Assembly: GCA_963732405.1 (NCBI GenBank)
Contig: CAVSZG010000001.1
Span: 3,100,001 to 3,164,000 of the forward strand
Direction of reading: 5' to 3'
Origin: JAUIAI01 sp963732405
GTDB lineage: Bacteria; Pseudomonadota; Gammaproteobacteria; Burkholderiales; Burkholderiaceae_E
DNA length: 64,000 nt
In this document: piece after piece, positions 8,100 through 16,477 of the stretch
How the letters are laid out: every line of letters begins with the position of its first letter
Position numbering within the stretch: the first letter of the stretch is position 1
The notes under the pieces: model-generated
The model's input: only the letters and a program-made list of their open reading frames with translations
Databases searched by the model: none
Told to the model about the DNA's origin: nothing
Made by a program: the position numbers and the translations under genes

Positions 8100-11000
8100 G
8101 AACGTTTCCTCCTGAAAATATAGTAGAGCAAGGGAATGACAACGAGAGTGAGCAGCGTGGAAACCAGAATGCCGAAGATCAGGGTGACGGCCAGGCCGTT
8201 GAAGATCGGGTCGTCGAGGATGAAGAATCCGCCCATCATCGCCGCGATGGCCGTGAGCAGGATCGGTTGCGCCCGAACTTCGGCCGAGCGACGCACGGCC
8301 AGGGCGAGCGGCTTGCCATTGGCCACTTCGAGTTCGATGAAGTCGACCAGCAGGATCGAGTTGCGCACGATAATGCCGGCCAGCGCAATCATGCCGATCA
8401 TCGAGGTGGCGGTGAACTGCGCACCCAGCAGGGCATGGCCCGGCATCACGCCGATCACGGTGAGTGGAATCGGTGCCATGATGATGAGCGGCGTCAGATA
8501 TGAACGGAACTGCGCGACCACCAGCAGATAGATCAGGATCAGGCCGACTGCATAGGCGATCCCCATGTCGCGAAAGGTTTCATAGGTGATCTGCCATTCG
8601 CCGTCCCACTTGATGGCGTATTGACGCAGCGGGTCATCGGGTTGATTGATGAAATACTCACCCAGTTCGCCGGTCCGCGGCAGGGCGATGTCCTGCAGCG
8701 TTTTGCGCAGATCGATGAGGCCGTAGAGCGGGCTGTCGATCTGATTGCCATCCACCATGCCCAGGTCGCCTGTCACATAGACCACGGGCAGCAGATTCTT
8801 GTGAAAGATCGGCGACTGTCGGTCTGAACTGACCACGCGCACCATCTCACCCAGCGACACCACTTCACCTGTACCGGTGGACACCGGCACATTGAGCAGT
8901 TCATCGAGCCGGCCCTTGTCGGCATCGGGCAGGCTCACCCTCACCGGAATGGCGCGGCGTGCCGAACCATCCTGCAGAAAGGTGGCATCAACGCCCTCGA
9001 GCGCTGCGTAGGCTGCCTGCGCCACCGCGGCATCGGACACACCGAGCGCCCTGGCACGCGCCCGGTCAACGATCAGCCGTTGGCGGATCGCGCCGTCACG
9101 CAGACTGGTATCGGCGGCCACCATGCCCTCGAGCCGGGTGAAGCCGTCGTAGAGGCGGCGCGCGAGTTCGGCGCGGCTCGCATCGTCCGGGCCATAGACC
9201 TCGGCGACCAGCGGCGAGAGTACCGGCGGACCGGGCGGCACTTCGACCACCTTGAGCCGGGCATCATGCGCCTGCGCCACCGGGCGCAAGCGTTCGATCA
9301 TTCGCTGGGCAATCGAATGGCTTTGTTCATGACGCGCGGACTTATCCACCAAGTTGACCTGCAGATCGCCTTGTTCGGGGTCGCCGCGAAAGTCGTATTG
9401 CCGTACCAGCCCGTTGAAATTGATCGGCGCGGCCGTGCCGGCATAGCCTTGAATGTCGCGCACCTCCGGCTGTTCGGCCAATGCCGAGGCCAGCGCGATC
9501 AGGGCCGCGTTGGTCTGTTCGAGCGGGGTGCCGGCCGGCATGTCGATCACGACCTGGAACTCCGACTTGTTGTCGAAGGGCAGCATCTTCAGGATGACCG
9601 ATTGCATGCCGACCAATGCGACCGAGCCGGCCATCGCGGCGGCCAGCACCAACCAGAGCAGCCAACGCCGCGCACCGCGCCCCTTGGCGCCGGGTTCGGG
9701 TTCGACAAACCAGCCGAGCAGTCCGCCGAAGGTCTGGCGCAGCGCGCGGCTGACCCGCGACTCGCTGCCATGGTGGCCATCGCCGTGCGCATCGCTGCGC
9801 AGCAGGGCGACGGCCAGCCACGGGGTGACGATGAAGGCGATGGCCAGGGACAACAACATGCCCATGGACGCATTGATCGGAATCGGCGCCATGTACGGGC
9901 CCATCAGGCCGGAAACAAAGGCCATGGGCAGCAAGGCCGCAATGACCGTGAAGGTGGCCAGGATGGTCGGGCCGCCGACTTCATCGACCGCGCCCGGAAT
10001 GATCGCCCAGAGCGGGCGGTTCGGATGCAGCGCACGATGCCGATGGATGTTTTCGACCACCACGATCGCGTCATCGACGAGAATGCCGATCGAAAATATC
10101 AGGGCGAACAGCGACACCCGGTTCAGCGTGAAGCCCCAGGCCCAGGAGGCGAACAAGGTGGCGGTGAGGGTCAGGATGACCGCGGTGCCGACGATCAAGG
10201 CCTCGCGAAAACCGAGCGCCACGGCCACCAGGATGATGACCGATGCGGTCGCAAAAACCAGCTTCTGAATCAGTTTGCCGGCCTTGTCGGCGGCCGTCAG
10301 GCCGTAGTCGCGCGTGGTGGTGACTTCGACGTTGTCGGGTATCAGCACGTTCTTGAGCGATTCGATGCGCGACTGCAGGCGAGCGGTGACCTCGACCGCG
10401 TTTTCGCCGGCCTTCTTGGTCACGGCCACCGTGACGGCAGGAAACAGATGGCCGGCTGATGGCTGCTTATCGGCTGGTGCGCCCTTTCCAGGCATCGTCC
10501 AGACGTATTCGTCGGGTGTGCGCGGTGCATCGGTGATCGTGGCCACATCACGCAGAAACACGGCGCGTCCGTCGGCGCTGCCCACCATCAGGTCGGCCAC
10601 ATCGTCGAGCGTGGCCAGAAAGCTGCCGGTTTCGATGCGGATGATGCGCCCGTCGCTGACGATATCTCCCGAGGGCAGTGCGACGTTGGCCGCGCGCAGT
10701 GAGTCCAGAACAGGCTGCACGGCGACACCGGTGGCGGTCATGCGCGCCGGATCGAGCAGCACCTGCACGGCGCGCCCGGGTCCGCCGATGATCTGCACGC
10801 TGCGCGTGCCGGGTACCCGCTTGAGCTCTTGCTCGATGCTGTGCGCGACTTCCTCGAGCATTGCCGCGCTCCCGGTGTCCCGGGACCAGAGCGTGGCCGA
10901 GAACACCGGCACATCATCGATGCTGCGCGGCTTGACCACCGGCGCGCCCACCCCCAGGCCGGGTGGCAGCCAGTCGCTGTTGGCATTGAGGGTTTCATGC

Positions 11001-11395
11001 ACCCGCACCAGCGCTTCATTGCGCGCCACCCCTACCTTGAATTGCAAGGTGATCAGGGCGACGCCATCGCGCGAGACCGAATACACATGCTCCAGACCAA
11101 CCACCTGCGAGAGCACCTGCTCGGCCGGACCGGCGACCAGGGACTCGACGTCGCGCGCGGCCGCACCCGGAAACGGGATCAGGACATTGGCGACCGTCAC
11201 ATCGATCTGCGGCTCTTCCTCGCGCGGGGTGATGGTGGCCGCGAACAGGCCGATCAACAACAGCACCAGGGCGAGCAGGGGCGTGATCGCGTTACGTTGA
11301 AAATGCCGGGCGATCCGGCCGGACAAACCCATTGAGTCAGCGCCGGTTGCGCTCTCGTCAGCCAATTTGCCCGGTGTTTCCTGAAGACTGCTCAT
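8096..11395 (-). CDS. RND efflux transporter, inner-membrane pump subunit (AcrB/HAE1-like)
   Basis: A 1099-residue resistance-nodulation-division pump of normal length. A first membrane helix (residues ~38-56) is followed by periplasmic porter domains, then the membrane blocks. The proton-relay segment IFSIGILVDDAIVVVENIHRHR with paired Asp residues is visible in TM4. The repeat in the second half (MIGMIALAGIIVRNSILLVDFIELE) has the usual asymmetry without the Asp pair. A C-terminal YIFRRKR tail is cytoplasmic. The gene lies 7 bases after the adaptor gene and overlaps the DUF2892 gene by 4 bases. No outer-membrane TolC-like gene is adjacent, so a chromosomal TolC is presumably shared. The substrate is unknown. 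Confidence 0.93.
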   Translation of the reverse strand: MSSLQETPGKLADESATGADSMGLSGRIARHFQRNAITPLLALVLLLIGLFAATITPREEEPQIDVTVANVLIPFPGAAARDVESLVAGPAEQVLSQVVGLEHVYSVSRDGVALITLQFKVGVARNEALVRVHETLNANSDWLPPGLGVGAPVVKPRSIDDVPVFSATLWSRDTGSAAMLEEVAHSIEQELKRVPGTRSVQIIGGPGRAVQVLLDPARMTATGVAVQPVLDSLRAANVALPSGDIVSDGRIIRIETGSFLATLDDVADLMVGSADGRAVFLRDVATITDAPRTPDEYVWTMPGKGAPADKQPSAGHLFPAVTVAVTKKAGENAVEVTARLQSRIESLKNVLIPDNVEVTTTRDYGLTAADKAGKLIQKLVFATASVIILVAVALGFREALIVGTAVILTLTATLFASWAWGFTLNRVSLFALIFSIGILVDDAIVVVENIHRHRALHPNRPLWAIIPGAVDEVGGPTILATFTVIAALLPMAFVSGLMGPYMAPIPINASMGMLLSLAIAFIVTPWLAVALLRSDAHGDGHHGSESRVSRALRQTFGGLLGWFVEPEPGAKGRGARRWLLWLVLAAAMAGSVALVGMQSVILKMLPFDNKSEFQVVIDMPAGTPLEQTNAALIALASALAEQPEVRDIQGYAGTAAPINFNGLVRQYDFRGDPEQGDLQVNLVDKSARHEQSHSIAQRMIERLRPVAQAHDARLKVVEVPPGPPVLSPLVAEVYGPDDASRAELARRLYDGFTRLEGMVAADTSLRDGAIRQRLIVDRARARALGVSDAAVAQAAYAALEGVDATFLQDGSARRAIPVRVSLPDADKGRLDELLNVPVSTGTGEVVSLGEMVRVVSSDRQSPIFHKNLLPVVYVTGDLGMVDGNQIDSPLYGLIDLRKTLQDIALPRTGELGEYFINQPDDPLRQYAIKWDGEWQITYETFRDMGIAYAVGLILIYLLVVAQFRSYLTPLIIMAPIPLTVIGVMPGHALLGAQFTATSMIGMIALAGIIVRNSILLVDFIELEVANGKPLALAVRRSAEVRAQPILLTAIAAMMGGFFILDDPIFNGLAVTLIFGILVSTLLTLVVIPLLYYIFRRKRS

Positions 11396-11402
11396 GATTC
11401 AT

Positions 11403-12512
11403 TCACCGGATGCTGGCAGGACGGGCGGACAACAGGCCGGCGCGGATCGGGTCGACCGCGACCTGCTCGCCGACGGCAAGACCTGCCAACACCTCGATGC
11501 GCTCGCCGTCGCGCGGCCCCACCCGGATCGCCCGCAAGACGAAGCGCTCGCCGCTGGCGACATACACCGTTTTGAGCTCGCCGCGGTCAAGCATTGCCGA
11601 TGCCGGGATGAACACGCCTGTGCCGGCCGGGGAAAAGGTAGCCACCCGGATGTAGGCGCCAGGCCTCAGACCCGCGCTCAGGGATTGCGGCAGGTCGATG
11701 CGCACTTCGACGGTGGCGCTGTTGGGATCGGCCGAGGGCATGACGCGCAAGGGCAGTGGATCGGACCACTGTTCGGCATCGGAGGCGCGCAGAAACTGCA
11801 CGCTCGGTTGCACCACGGCCAGGCTGTCCGTGCCCAGATTGGCCACGTAGTTGGTCGGCACCCGCAGCGACACCCGCAGCGCTTCGGGCGCGAGCATGCG
11901 GATCAGCATACGCCCGGGCTGGGCGATTTCACCGACCTCGGCAGTCAGTTCGGCGATCAGACCATCGTAAGGCGCACGAATGCTCAGATAGGTGCTGGCC
12001 ACCGACTGACGCTGCACGCCCGCCAGGGCCTGGGCGACCGTGGCCCTGGCGGCATCCAGTTGGGTGGCAGTATCGTCCAGCGAGGCCTTGCTGATGAAGC
12101 CTTGTTCGAAGAGCCGCTGGTTGCGCTCGAAGGCCGCCTGGGCGCCGTTCTGCGCGGCCCTGGCCTGGGCCAGCTGAGCCTGTGCCTGGGCCTGGCTGGC
12201 CGTGCTTTCGCGCGCATCGATCACGGCCAGTTCCTGGCCGGCCTTGACCCGCTCACCAGCCTTGACCTTGATCTGGTCGATGCGGCCCGGCACCTGGGCG
12301 GTCAGCGATGACTCCTGCACGGCCACCACGATGCCATTCCATTCCCGGCGGGCCTGGCGGGCATCTTCAAAGACGGCCACCGTGCCAACCCGGATGGCGC
12401 TGTCATCGGGGGGGCGGGCGGGATCGGCCGCCTGGGAAGGCAGCGCGGCCGTCGTGGCGGCCACCAGGGCGGCGGCCGCCAGCATCGGTCGGAATAAGCG
12501 GGCTATTGACAT
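11403..12512 (-). CDS. RND efflux periplasmic adaptor (membrane fusion protein)
   Basis: A 369-residue adaptor linking the RND pump to an outer-membrane channel. The N-terminal signal segment is MLAAAALVAATTAALPSQA. Next come the lipoyl half GIVVAVQESSLTAQVPGRID, an Ala/Gln-rich alpha-hairpin (ASQAQAQAQLAQARAAQNG to LDAARATVAQALAGVQ), and the second lipoyl half IRAPYDGLIAELTAEVGEI. Beta-barrel and membrane-proximal domains follow (IPASAMLDRGELKTVYVA). The frame is open upstream to 13715, but that extension is antisense to the molybdenum enzyme genes; the signal peptide fixes the start at 12512. It is the first gene of the efflux operon, 47 bases downstream of the -10 described at 12562-12567. 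Confidence 0.9.
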   Translation of the reverse strand: MSIARLFRPMLAAAALVAATTAALPSQAADPARPPDDSAIRVGTVAVFEDARQARREWNGIVVAVQESSLTAQVPGRIDQIKVKAGERVKAGQELAVIDARESTASQAQAQAQLAQARAAQNGAQAAFERNQRLFEQGFISKASLDDTATQLDAARATVAQALAGVQRQSVASTYLSIRAPYDGLIAELTAEVGEIAQPGRMLIRMLAPEALRVSLRVPTNYVANLGTDSLAVVQPSVQFLRASDAEQWSDPLPLRVMPSADPNSATVEVRIDLPQSLSAGLRPGAYIRVATFSPAGTGVFIPASAMLDRGELKTVYVASGERFVLRAIRVGPRDGERIEVLAGLAVGEQVAVDPIRAGLLSARPASIR

Positions 12513-12551
12513 CGGTAGACCTTGTGCATGGGTCGGTGTGTGAGTCGACGC

Positions 12552-12590
12552 TACTGGGGGGAGTATATACTCCCATGAGTATCTTCGCAA
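12552..12590 (-). promoter_or_regulatory. Sigma-70 promoter of the RND operon with overlapping RcnR/CsoR-type operator
   Basis: On the minus strand TTGCGA (12590-12585) and TATACT (12567-12562) are separated by exactly 17 bases, a good -35/-10 pair reading into the adaptor gene. Overlapping the -10 on the plus strand is TACTGGGGGGAGTA (12552-12565): TACT, six G, AGTA. This matches the E. coli RcnR site TACT-G6-N-AGTA except for the missing N. A perfect 16-base palindrome GGGAGTATATACTCCC (12559-12574) also covers the -10. A repressor bound here would block the polymerase. The operon's own CsoR/RcnR-family gene at 7438-7719 is the natural candidate. Confidence 0.75.
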
Positions 12591-12668
12591 GTTCCGCATT
12601 TCGGTCCGGCCGATCGGCCGATCGGCGGATGCCGGTAGGATTGGATAGCCGATGCTCAGGAGATCAGC

Positions 12669-13127
12669 GTGCGATTGATGGTGGATGGACGCGAATACGA
12701 GCTGGATGTCGAGAACGACATGCCGCTGCTCTGGGTCTTGCGCGATGAACTGGGTCTTCGTGGGCCCAAGTATGGTTGCGGCATCGCGGTCTGCGGGGCG
12801 TGCACGGTCCATGTCGATGGACAGGCCGTGCGGGCCTGTCGGCTGCCGATCGGCGAACTGAACGGCGCGGTCACGACAATTGCGTCGATCGGGTCCCAAG
12901 CCGTCGGGCAGGCCGTGCAGCAGGCCTGGATCGAACACCAGGTGGCCCAGTGTGGATACTGTCAGTCCGGACAGATCATGCAGGCGGTCAGCCTGCTCAC
13001 CGATCATCCCGATCCCGGTGAGGCGGACATTGACTCGGCCATGTCGGGCAATCTGTGCCGATGCGGCACCTACCCGCGCATTCGAGAGGCCATCCGGTCG
13101 GCCGCGGTCCGGCTCAGGCAGGGCTGA
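12669..13127 (+). CDS. Small [2Fe-2S] subunit of a molybdenum hydroxylase/aldehyde oxidoreductase
   Basis: A 152-residue xanthine-oxidase-family iron-sulfur subunit that carries electrons from the molybdenum site. The plant-type cluster motif is YGCGIAVCGACTVHVDG with a fourth Cys in VRACRLPIG. The second, all-helical cluster domain has QCGYCQSGQIM and GNLCRCGTYPRI. The start is a GTG at 12669 with an AGGAG site 7-8 bases upstream. It ends 3 bases before the large-subunit gene. Subunit sizes fit the IorAB (isoquinoline 1-oxidoreductase) type, which uses a membrane cytochrome partner not seen nearby. Confidence 0.9.
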   Translation: MRLMVDGREYELDVENDMPLLWVLRDELGLRGPKYGCGIAVCGACTVHVDGQAVRACRLPIGELNGAVTTIASIGSQAVGQAVQQAWIEHQVAQCGYCQSGQIMQAVSLLTDHPDPGEADIDSAMSGNLCRCGTYPRIREAIRSAAVRLRQG

Positions 13128-13130
13128 GTC

Positions 13131-15371
13131 ATGGAGCGCAGCCGCATCGGTCGTCGCGCCTTCATGGTCGGATCGGTCGCGATCGCCGGTGGCATCGCTA
13201 TCGGCCTGTACCGGATCAACCGGCCCACCCCCAATCCCCTGCTCGCCGGGCTTGCCGAGGGTGTCGCCGCGATCACGCCATTCGTCAGAATCACCCGCGA
13301 GGGCATCACGCTGATCGTGCCGCGCGCCGACCTGGGCCAGGGGATTGCATCGATCCAGGCCTATCTCATCGCCGAAGAACTCGACATCGATCCACGCACC
13401 GTCACCCTCGATCCGGGTCAACCGCATGAGGCCTATGCCAACGCAACGGCCGCCGCTGACGGTCTGCCCTTTCCGTTGTATGACGATAGCCGGCTGGCTG
13501 AGACGGTCCGCACACTGGTCAGGACGGCGGCGCGCCTGACCGGCGCGCAATTCACCGGCGGCTCGTCCTCGGTGGCCGATCTGCATGAACCCCTGCGTCG
13601 CGCCGGCGCCGTGGCTCGCGAGACGCTCAAGGCAGCCGCTGCCTTGCGCGCTGGCCTGTCCCGGGCAGACCTGCACACCCGGGTTGGGGTCGTCGTGTTG
13701 CCCGATGGCCGACACATTGCCTACACCGATCTTGCTGTCGAGGCGGGCCGCATCGAACCCGTTACCGACGTGTCGCTGCGTGAACCGGCGTCATGGCGAT
13801 GGCTGGGCAAGCCGATGCAGCGCACCGATATCGTGGCCAAGTCCACGGGTCAGCAGACCTACGGCATCGATGTGTCACTGCCGGGAATGGTCCATGCCAC
13901 GGTGCGGATCAATCCGGGGCGCGGCGCCGGCATGCGCAGCTTCGACGCGGCGGCGGCCCAGGGCCTTCGCGGCGTAGTCCGGATCGTGCCGATCACCGAC
14001 GGTGTTGGCGTGCTTGCCGACAACACCTGGCGCGCGTTTCGCGCGGCGCAAGCCCTTCGCATCGATTGGGAGGCGCCGGCGTATCCACCCGACAGTGCAC
14101 AGATGTGGCAGGCGCTCGAACGCACCCATGCTCAGCACGAGCCCGACAGTCGCCTGCGCGATGACGGCGACGTGACCGCGGCGCTGGCGCGGGGCCCGAT
14201 GATCCAGGCTGAATATCGCACGCCGTATCTGGCCCATGCGGCGCTCGAACCGCTCTGCGCCACCGTGCTGGTCACGCCCAGCTCGGTGGACATCTGGACA
14301 GCCACGCAGATTCCGCATGTCGTGCGTGATTCGGCGGCATCAATCACCGGCATCCCCACCGACCGGGTCGCCGTTCATGTGCTCGCCGCGGGCGGCAGTT
14401 TCGGCCGCCGCCTGGATCATGACTATCTGCGCCCGGCCATCGAACTGGCCATGGCCATGCGCGGCACGCCGGTCAAGACGACCTGGACGCGTGAAGAGGA
14501 CATGAGCCATGATTTTCCGCGCCCCATGCAACTGGCCCGGGCACGTGGCACAGTGAGTGAAGGGCGCGTGACCTGCCTCGATCTGGATACGGTCGGCGCC
14601 TCGCTCGCGGCCTCATGGCTGGGCCGGGTTTACCTGGCGCCACCCGGACCCGACGTGCTGCTGGTTCTGGGTGCCTATGATCAACCCTATGCGATTCCAC
14701 ACTACCGGGTCAGCGGTTTCGCAGCGCCCCAAGCTGTGCCGATCGGTTCATGGCGTGCGCCAGGCGCCTGCTCCAATGCGTTTTTCCATGAGTGTTTTCT
14801 CGATGAACTGATGCACGCGGTGGGTGCGGATCCGTTGCAGGAGCGACTGCGTCTGATCAACCATGAGGACTCGCGCCGGGTGCTCGAGGCGGTGGGTCAG
14901 ATGTGCGCCTGGGCTGGCGGGCAGGTCGGTGAAGGTCGTGGGCGCGGACTGGCGTTTTGTTATTCACACGGGGTGCCGGTGGCCGAAGTGGTCGAGGTGA
15001 GTGTGACCGAAGCCGGTATCCGGATCGAGGAGGTCTGGATTGCCGCCGATTGCGGCACGGTGTTTGACCCGGTCAATGCGCAGGCGCAACTCACGGGCGC
15101 GGCCGTCTTCGGGCTCGGTCATGCGATCAATGGCGAACTCACCTATCGCGACCATGCGCCAACGCAGACCAACTTCCATCAGCATGCGGGTTTGCGCCTG
15201 TATCAGACGCCGCGATTCCACACCCGCCTGCTGGGTCGGGCCGCGCGGGTGCGTGGCCTGGGCGAGCCGGCCCTGCCACCGGCCGCACCTGCGCTGGCCA
15301 ATGCGATTTTCGCGGCGACCGGGAAGCGGTTGCGGGAAATGCCTCTCGAGCGTTGGGTGGGGTTCGTGTGA
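13131..15371 (+). CDS. Molybdopterin-binding large subunit, IorB/aldehyde dehydrogenase type, Tat-exported
   Basis: A 746-residue catalytic subunit of the xanthine oxidase family in the single-chain, CoxL-related IorB group. The N-terminus has a twin-arginine signal (SRIGRRAFMVGSVAIAGGIA), so the heterodimer is predicted to be exported folded to the periplasm. Cofactor-binding stretches are visible, such as HVLAAGGSFGRRLDHDYL and PIGSWRAPGACSNAFFHECF. The C-terminal RVRGLGEPALPPAAPALANAI holds the Glu that acts as catalytic base in this family. It begins 3 bases after the small subunit. The substrate may be an aldehyde or N-heterocycle; it is divergent from the efflux operon. Confidence 0.88.
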   Translation: MERSRIGRRAFMVGSVAIAGGIAIGLYRINRPTPNPLLAGLAEGVAAITPFVRITREGITLIVPRADLGQGIASIQAYLIAEELDIDPRTVTLDPGQPHEAYANATAAADGLPFPLYDDSRLAETVRTLVRTAARLTGAQFTGGSSSVADLHEPLRRAGAVARETLKAAAALRAGLSRADLHTRVGVVVLPDGRHIAYTDLAVEAGRIEPVTDVSLREPASWRWLGKPMQRTDIVAKSTGQQTYGIDVSLPGMVHATVRINPGRGAGMRSFDAAAAQGLRGVVRIVPITDGVGVLADNTWRAFRAAQALRIDWEAPAYPPDSAQMWQALERTHAQHEPDSRLRDDGDVTAALARGPMIQAEYRTPYLAHAALEPLCATVLVTPSSVDIWTATQIPHVVRDSAASITGIPTDRVAVHVLAAGGSFGRRLDHDYLRPAIELAMAMRGTPVKTTWTREEDMSHDFPRPMQLARARGTVSEGRVTCLDLDTVGASLAASWLGRVYLAPPGPDVLLVLGAYDQPYAIPHYRVSGFAAPQAVPIGSWRAPGACSNAFFHECFLDELMHAVGADPLQERLRLINHEDSRRVLEAVGQMCAWAGGQVGEGRGRGLAFCYSHGVPVAEVVEVSVTEAGIRIEEVWIAADCGTVFDPVNAQAQLTGAAVFGLGHAINGELTYRDHAPTQTNFHQHAGLRLYQTPRFHTRLLGRAARVRGLGEPALPPAAPALANAIFAATGKRLREMPLERWVGFV

Positions 15372-15516
15372 GGCGGCAATCGTCAAACCTGTCCGATTTA
15401 TCGATCGCACAAGTCAAGAAATTGCCACTGCAACTGAAGCAGTCAAAATGCCTGTTTAGTGTCGCCGGCCGCAGCGGTCAGATTGTCCAAGGCGTCAGAC
15501 GGCGTTTTGCTCACGC

Positions 15517-15849
15517 TTACCAGCGCAGTTGTTCGACCTCAAGTCCCAGGGCAGCGGCAACCTTCTCAAGCGTAGATCTCCGAGGCTGTTTGACTCGCTC
15601 CATCTGCGCGTATGCAGCTTGGGTGATGCCAATACGGCTGGCAACTTCTGCCTGCGTCAAGCCGAAGTGCTCCCGCCATGCGGCCATGGCCGATACGCCA
15701 CGTTCAAAGGCCAGATTTACCACTTCGTTCGGAACCGTCCCATGCGTGAAACCACCGTTCATGCGGCGGAACTGGTCACAAGGAACAACGACAAAGGCTG
15801 GTTTGCCGTCTTGGCCGACAATGATCTGAAACTCAGTACGTACGTTCAT
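15517..15849 (-). CDS. XRE-family antitoxin of a RelE-type toxin-antitoxin pair
   Basis: A 110-residue DNA-binding antitoxin. The N-terminal half has a strand-rich segment (RTEFQIIVGQDGKPAFVVVP) and the C-terminal half a Cro/C1 helix-turn-helix (FGLTQAEVASRIGITQAAYA, then QPRRSTLEKVAAALGLEV). The ATG at 15849 overlaps the end of the toxin frame by 17 bases, so toxin precedes antitoxin as in HigBA-type modules. The antitoxin normally neutralises the toxin and represses the operon. Here the toxin is frameshifted, so it may be an orphan. Confidence 0.8.
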   Translation of the reverse strand: MNVRTEFQIIVGQDGKPAFVVVPCDQFRRMNGGFTHGTVPNEVVNLAFERGVSAMAAWREHFGLTQAEVASRIGITQAAYAQMERVKQPRRSTLEKVAAALGLEVEQLRW

Positions 15850-16091
15850 CGCGCTTCCTGACTTCTTCAATGGTTACGATACGAACGGCGCTATCGAAGT
15901 CGAAGAAGACCCGATAGTTGCCCACTCGAAGGCGATACCTGTACTCATGATTGGTGAGAGTCCTTTACGTTTCTGGCCTTCGTCAAGTCAACCAGTTCGG
16001 TACTCACCGCCACTCGAATTTGCTTCCCCGCACCAGCATCGATCTTCCGCAATTGGCGCAGGGCCTTGGGCTGCCAGTAGATCGAGTTCAC
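15833..16091 (-). pseudogene. RelE/ParE-superfamily toxin, interrupted by one frameshift
   Basis: On the minus strand a GTG at 16091 opens an 85-residue RelE-like frame: NSIYWQPKALRQLRKI, an AGAGKQIRVAVSTELVDL helix, then, after removing one base near 15959, LTNHEYRYRLRVGNYRVFFD and the family's basic end EEVRKRDERTY. These toxins cut mRNA on the ribosome. The protein text is continuous on both sides of a single extra base, so this is either a recent inactivating insertion or a sequencing error. The last codons overlap the antitoxin start, as in an intact module. Confidence 0.75.
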
Positions 16092-16255
16092 CTGCCAATG
16101 ATAAGCAAAAAATTCGTATTGCCAACTGCGGCAACTGACTCGTCACTCTCTTTGCCGTCTCAAAGGACAATCCGCGCAACCGCGTGGTTTGTAGCTGGCA
16201 GACCGCTCCCCCATCGAATGCCGGACGAGAGAAATGATCACCAACACTGCCGTTG

Positions 16256-16400
16256 CCGATGGCAGCGAGATTGGACCCTGTGTGGGCCAACGCCAGACTT
16301 CAGTCGCTGTATCACTTCGTGGCCAAGGCGCAGTGGTCTGACACGGCGATATTCAGACAGGTTGCGCAGTGGGCGAGTCCGAAGTGGGATCCTGCCTCCA
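16256..16400 (+). mobile_element. Relic of an IS701-like (DDE_5) transposase
   Basis: About 45 codons read MAARLDPVWANARLQSLYHF, VAKAQWSDTAIFRQVAQW and ASPKWD. They resemble the N-terminal region of IS701-group transposases (typically ...PMAA..DP..ARHQSLHHFVA.A.WSD...). No other part of a transposase and no terminal inverted repeats are recognisable around it. The rest of 16092-16477 holds nothing else that I can support. Confidence 0.5.
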
Positions 16401-16477
16401 GGCATTGCTGTGAATACCTGGCAGTCAGCTTGTTGTCAGGGCCGAACCAATGCCCGCAACCAGACACAATCGCCGGG

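Noticed and set aside
9080..10459. A 459-codon plus-strand open frame opposite the RND pump
   Set aside because: Antisense to conserved pump sequence; low-complexity translation rich in Arg, Gln and Gly, no motif.
12513..13715. A long N-terminal extension of the RND adaptor
   Set aside because: The extension is antisense to the molybdenum enzyme genes and precedes a clean signal peptide at 12512; the promoter also lies inside it.
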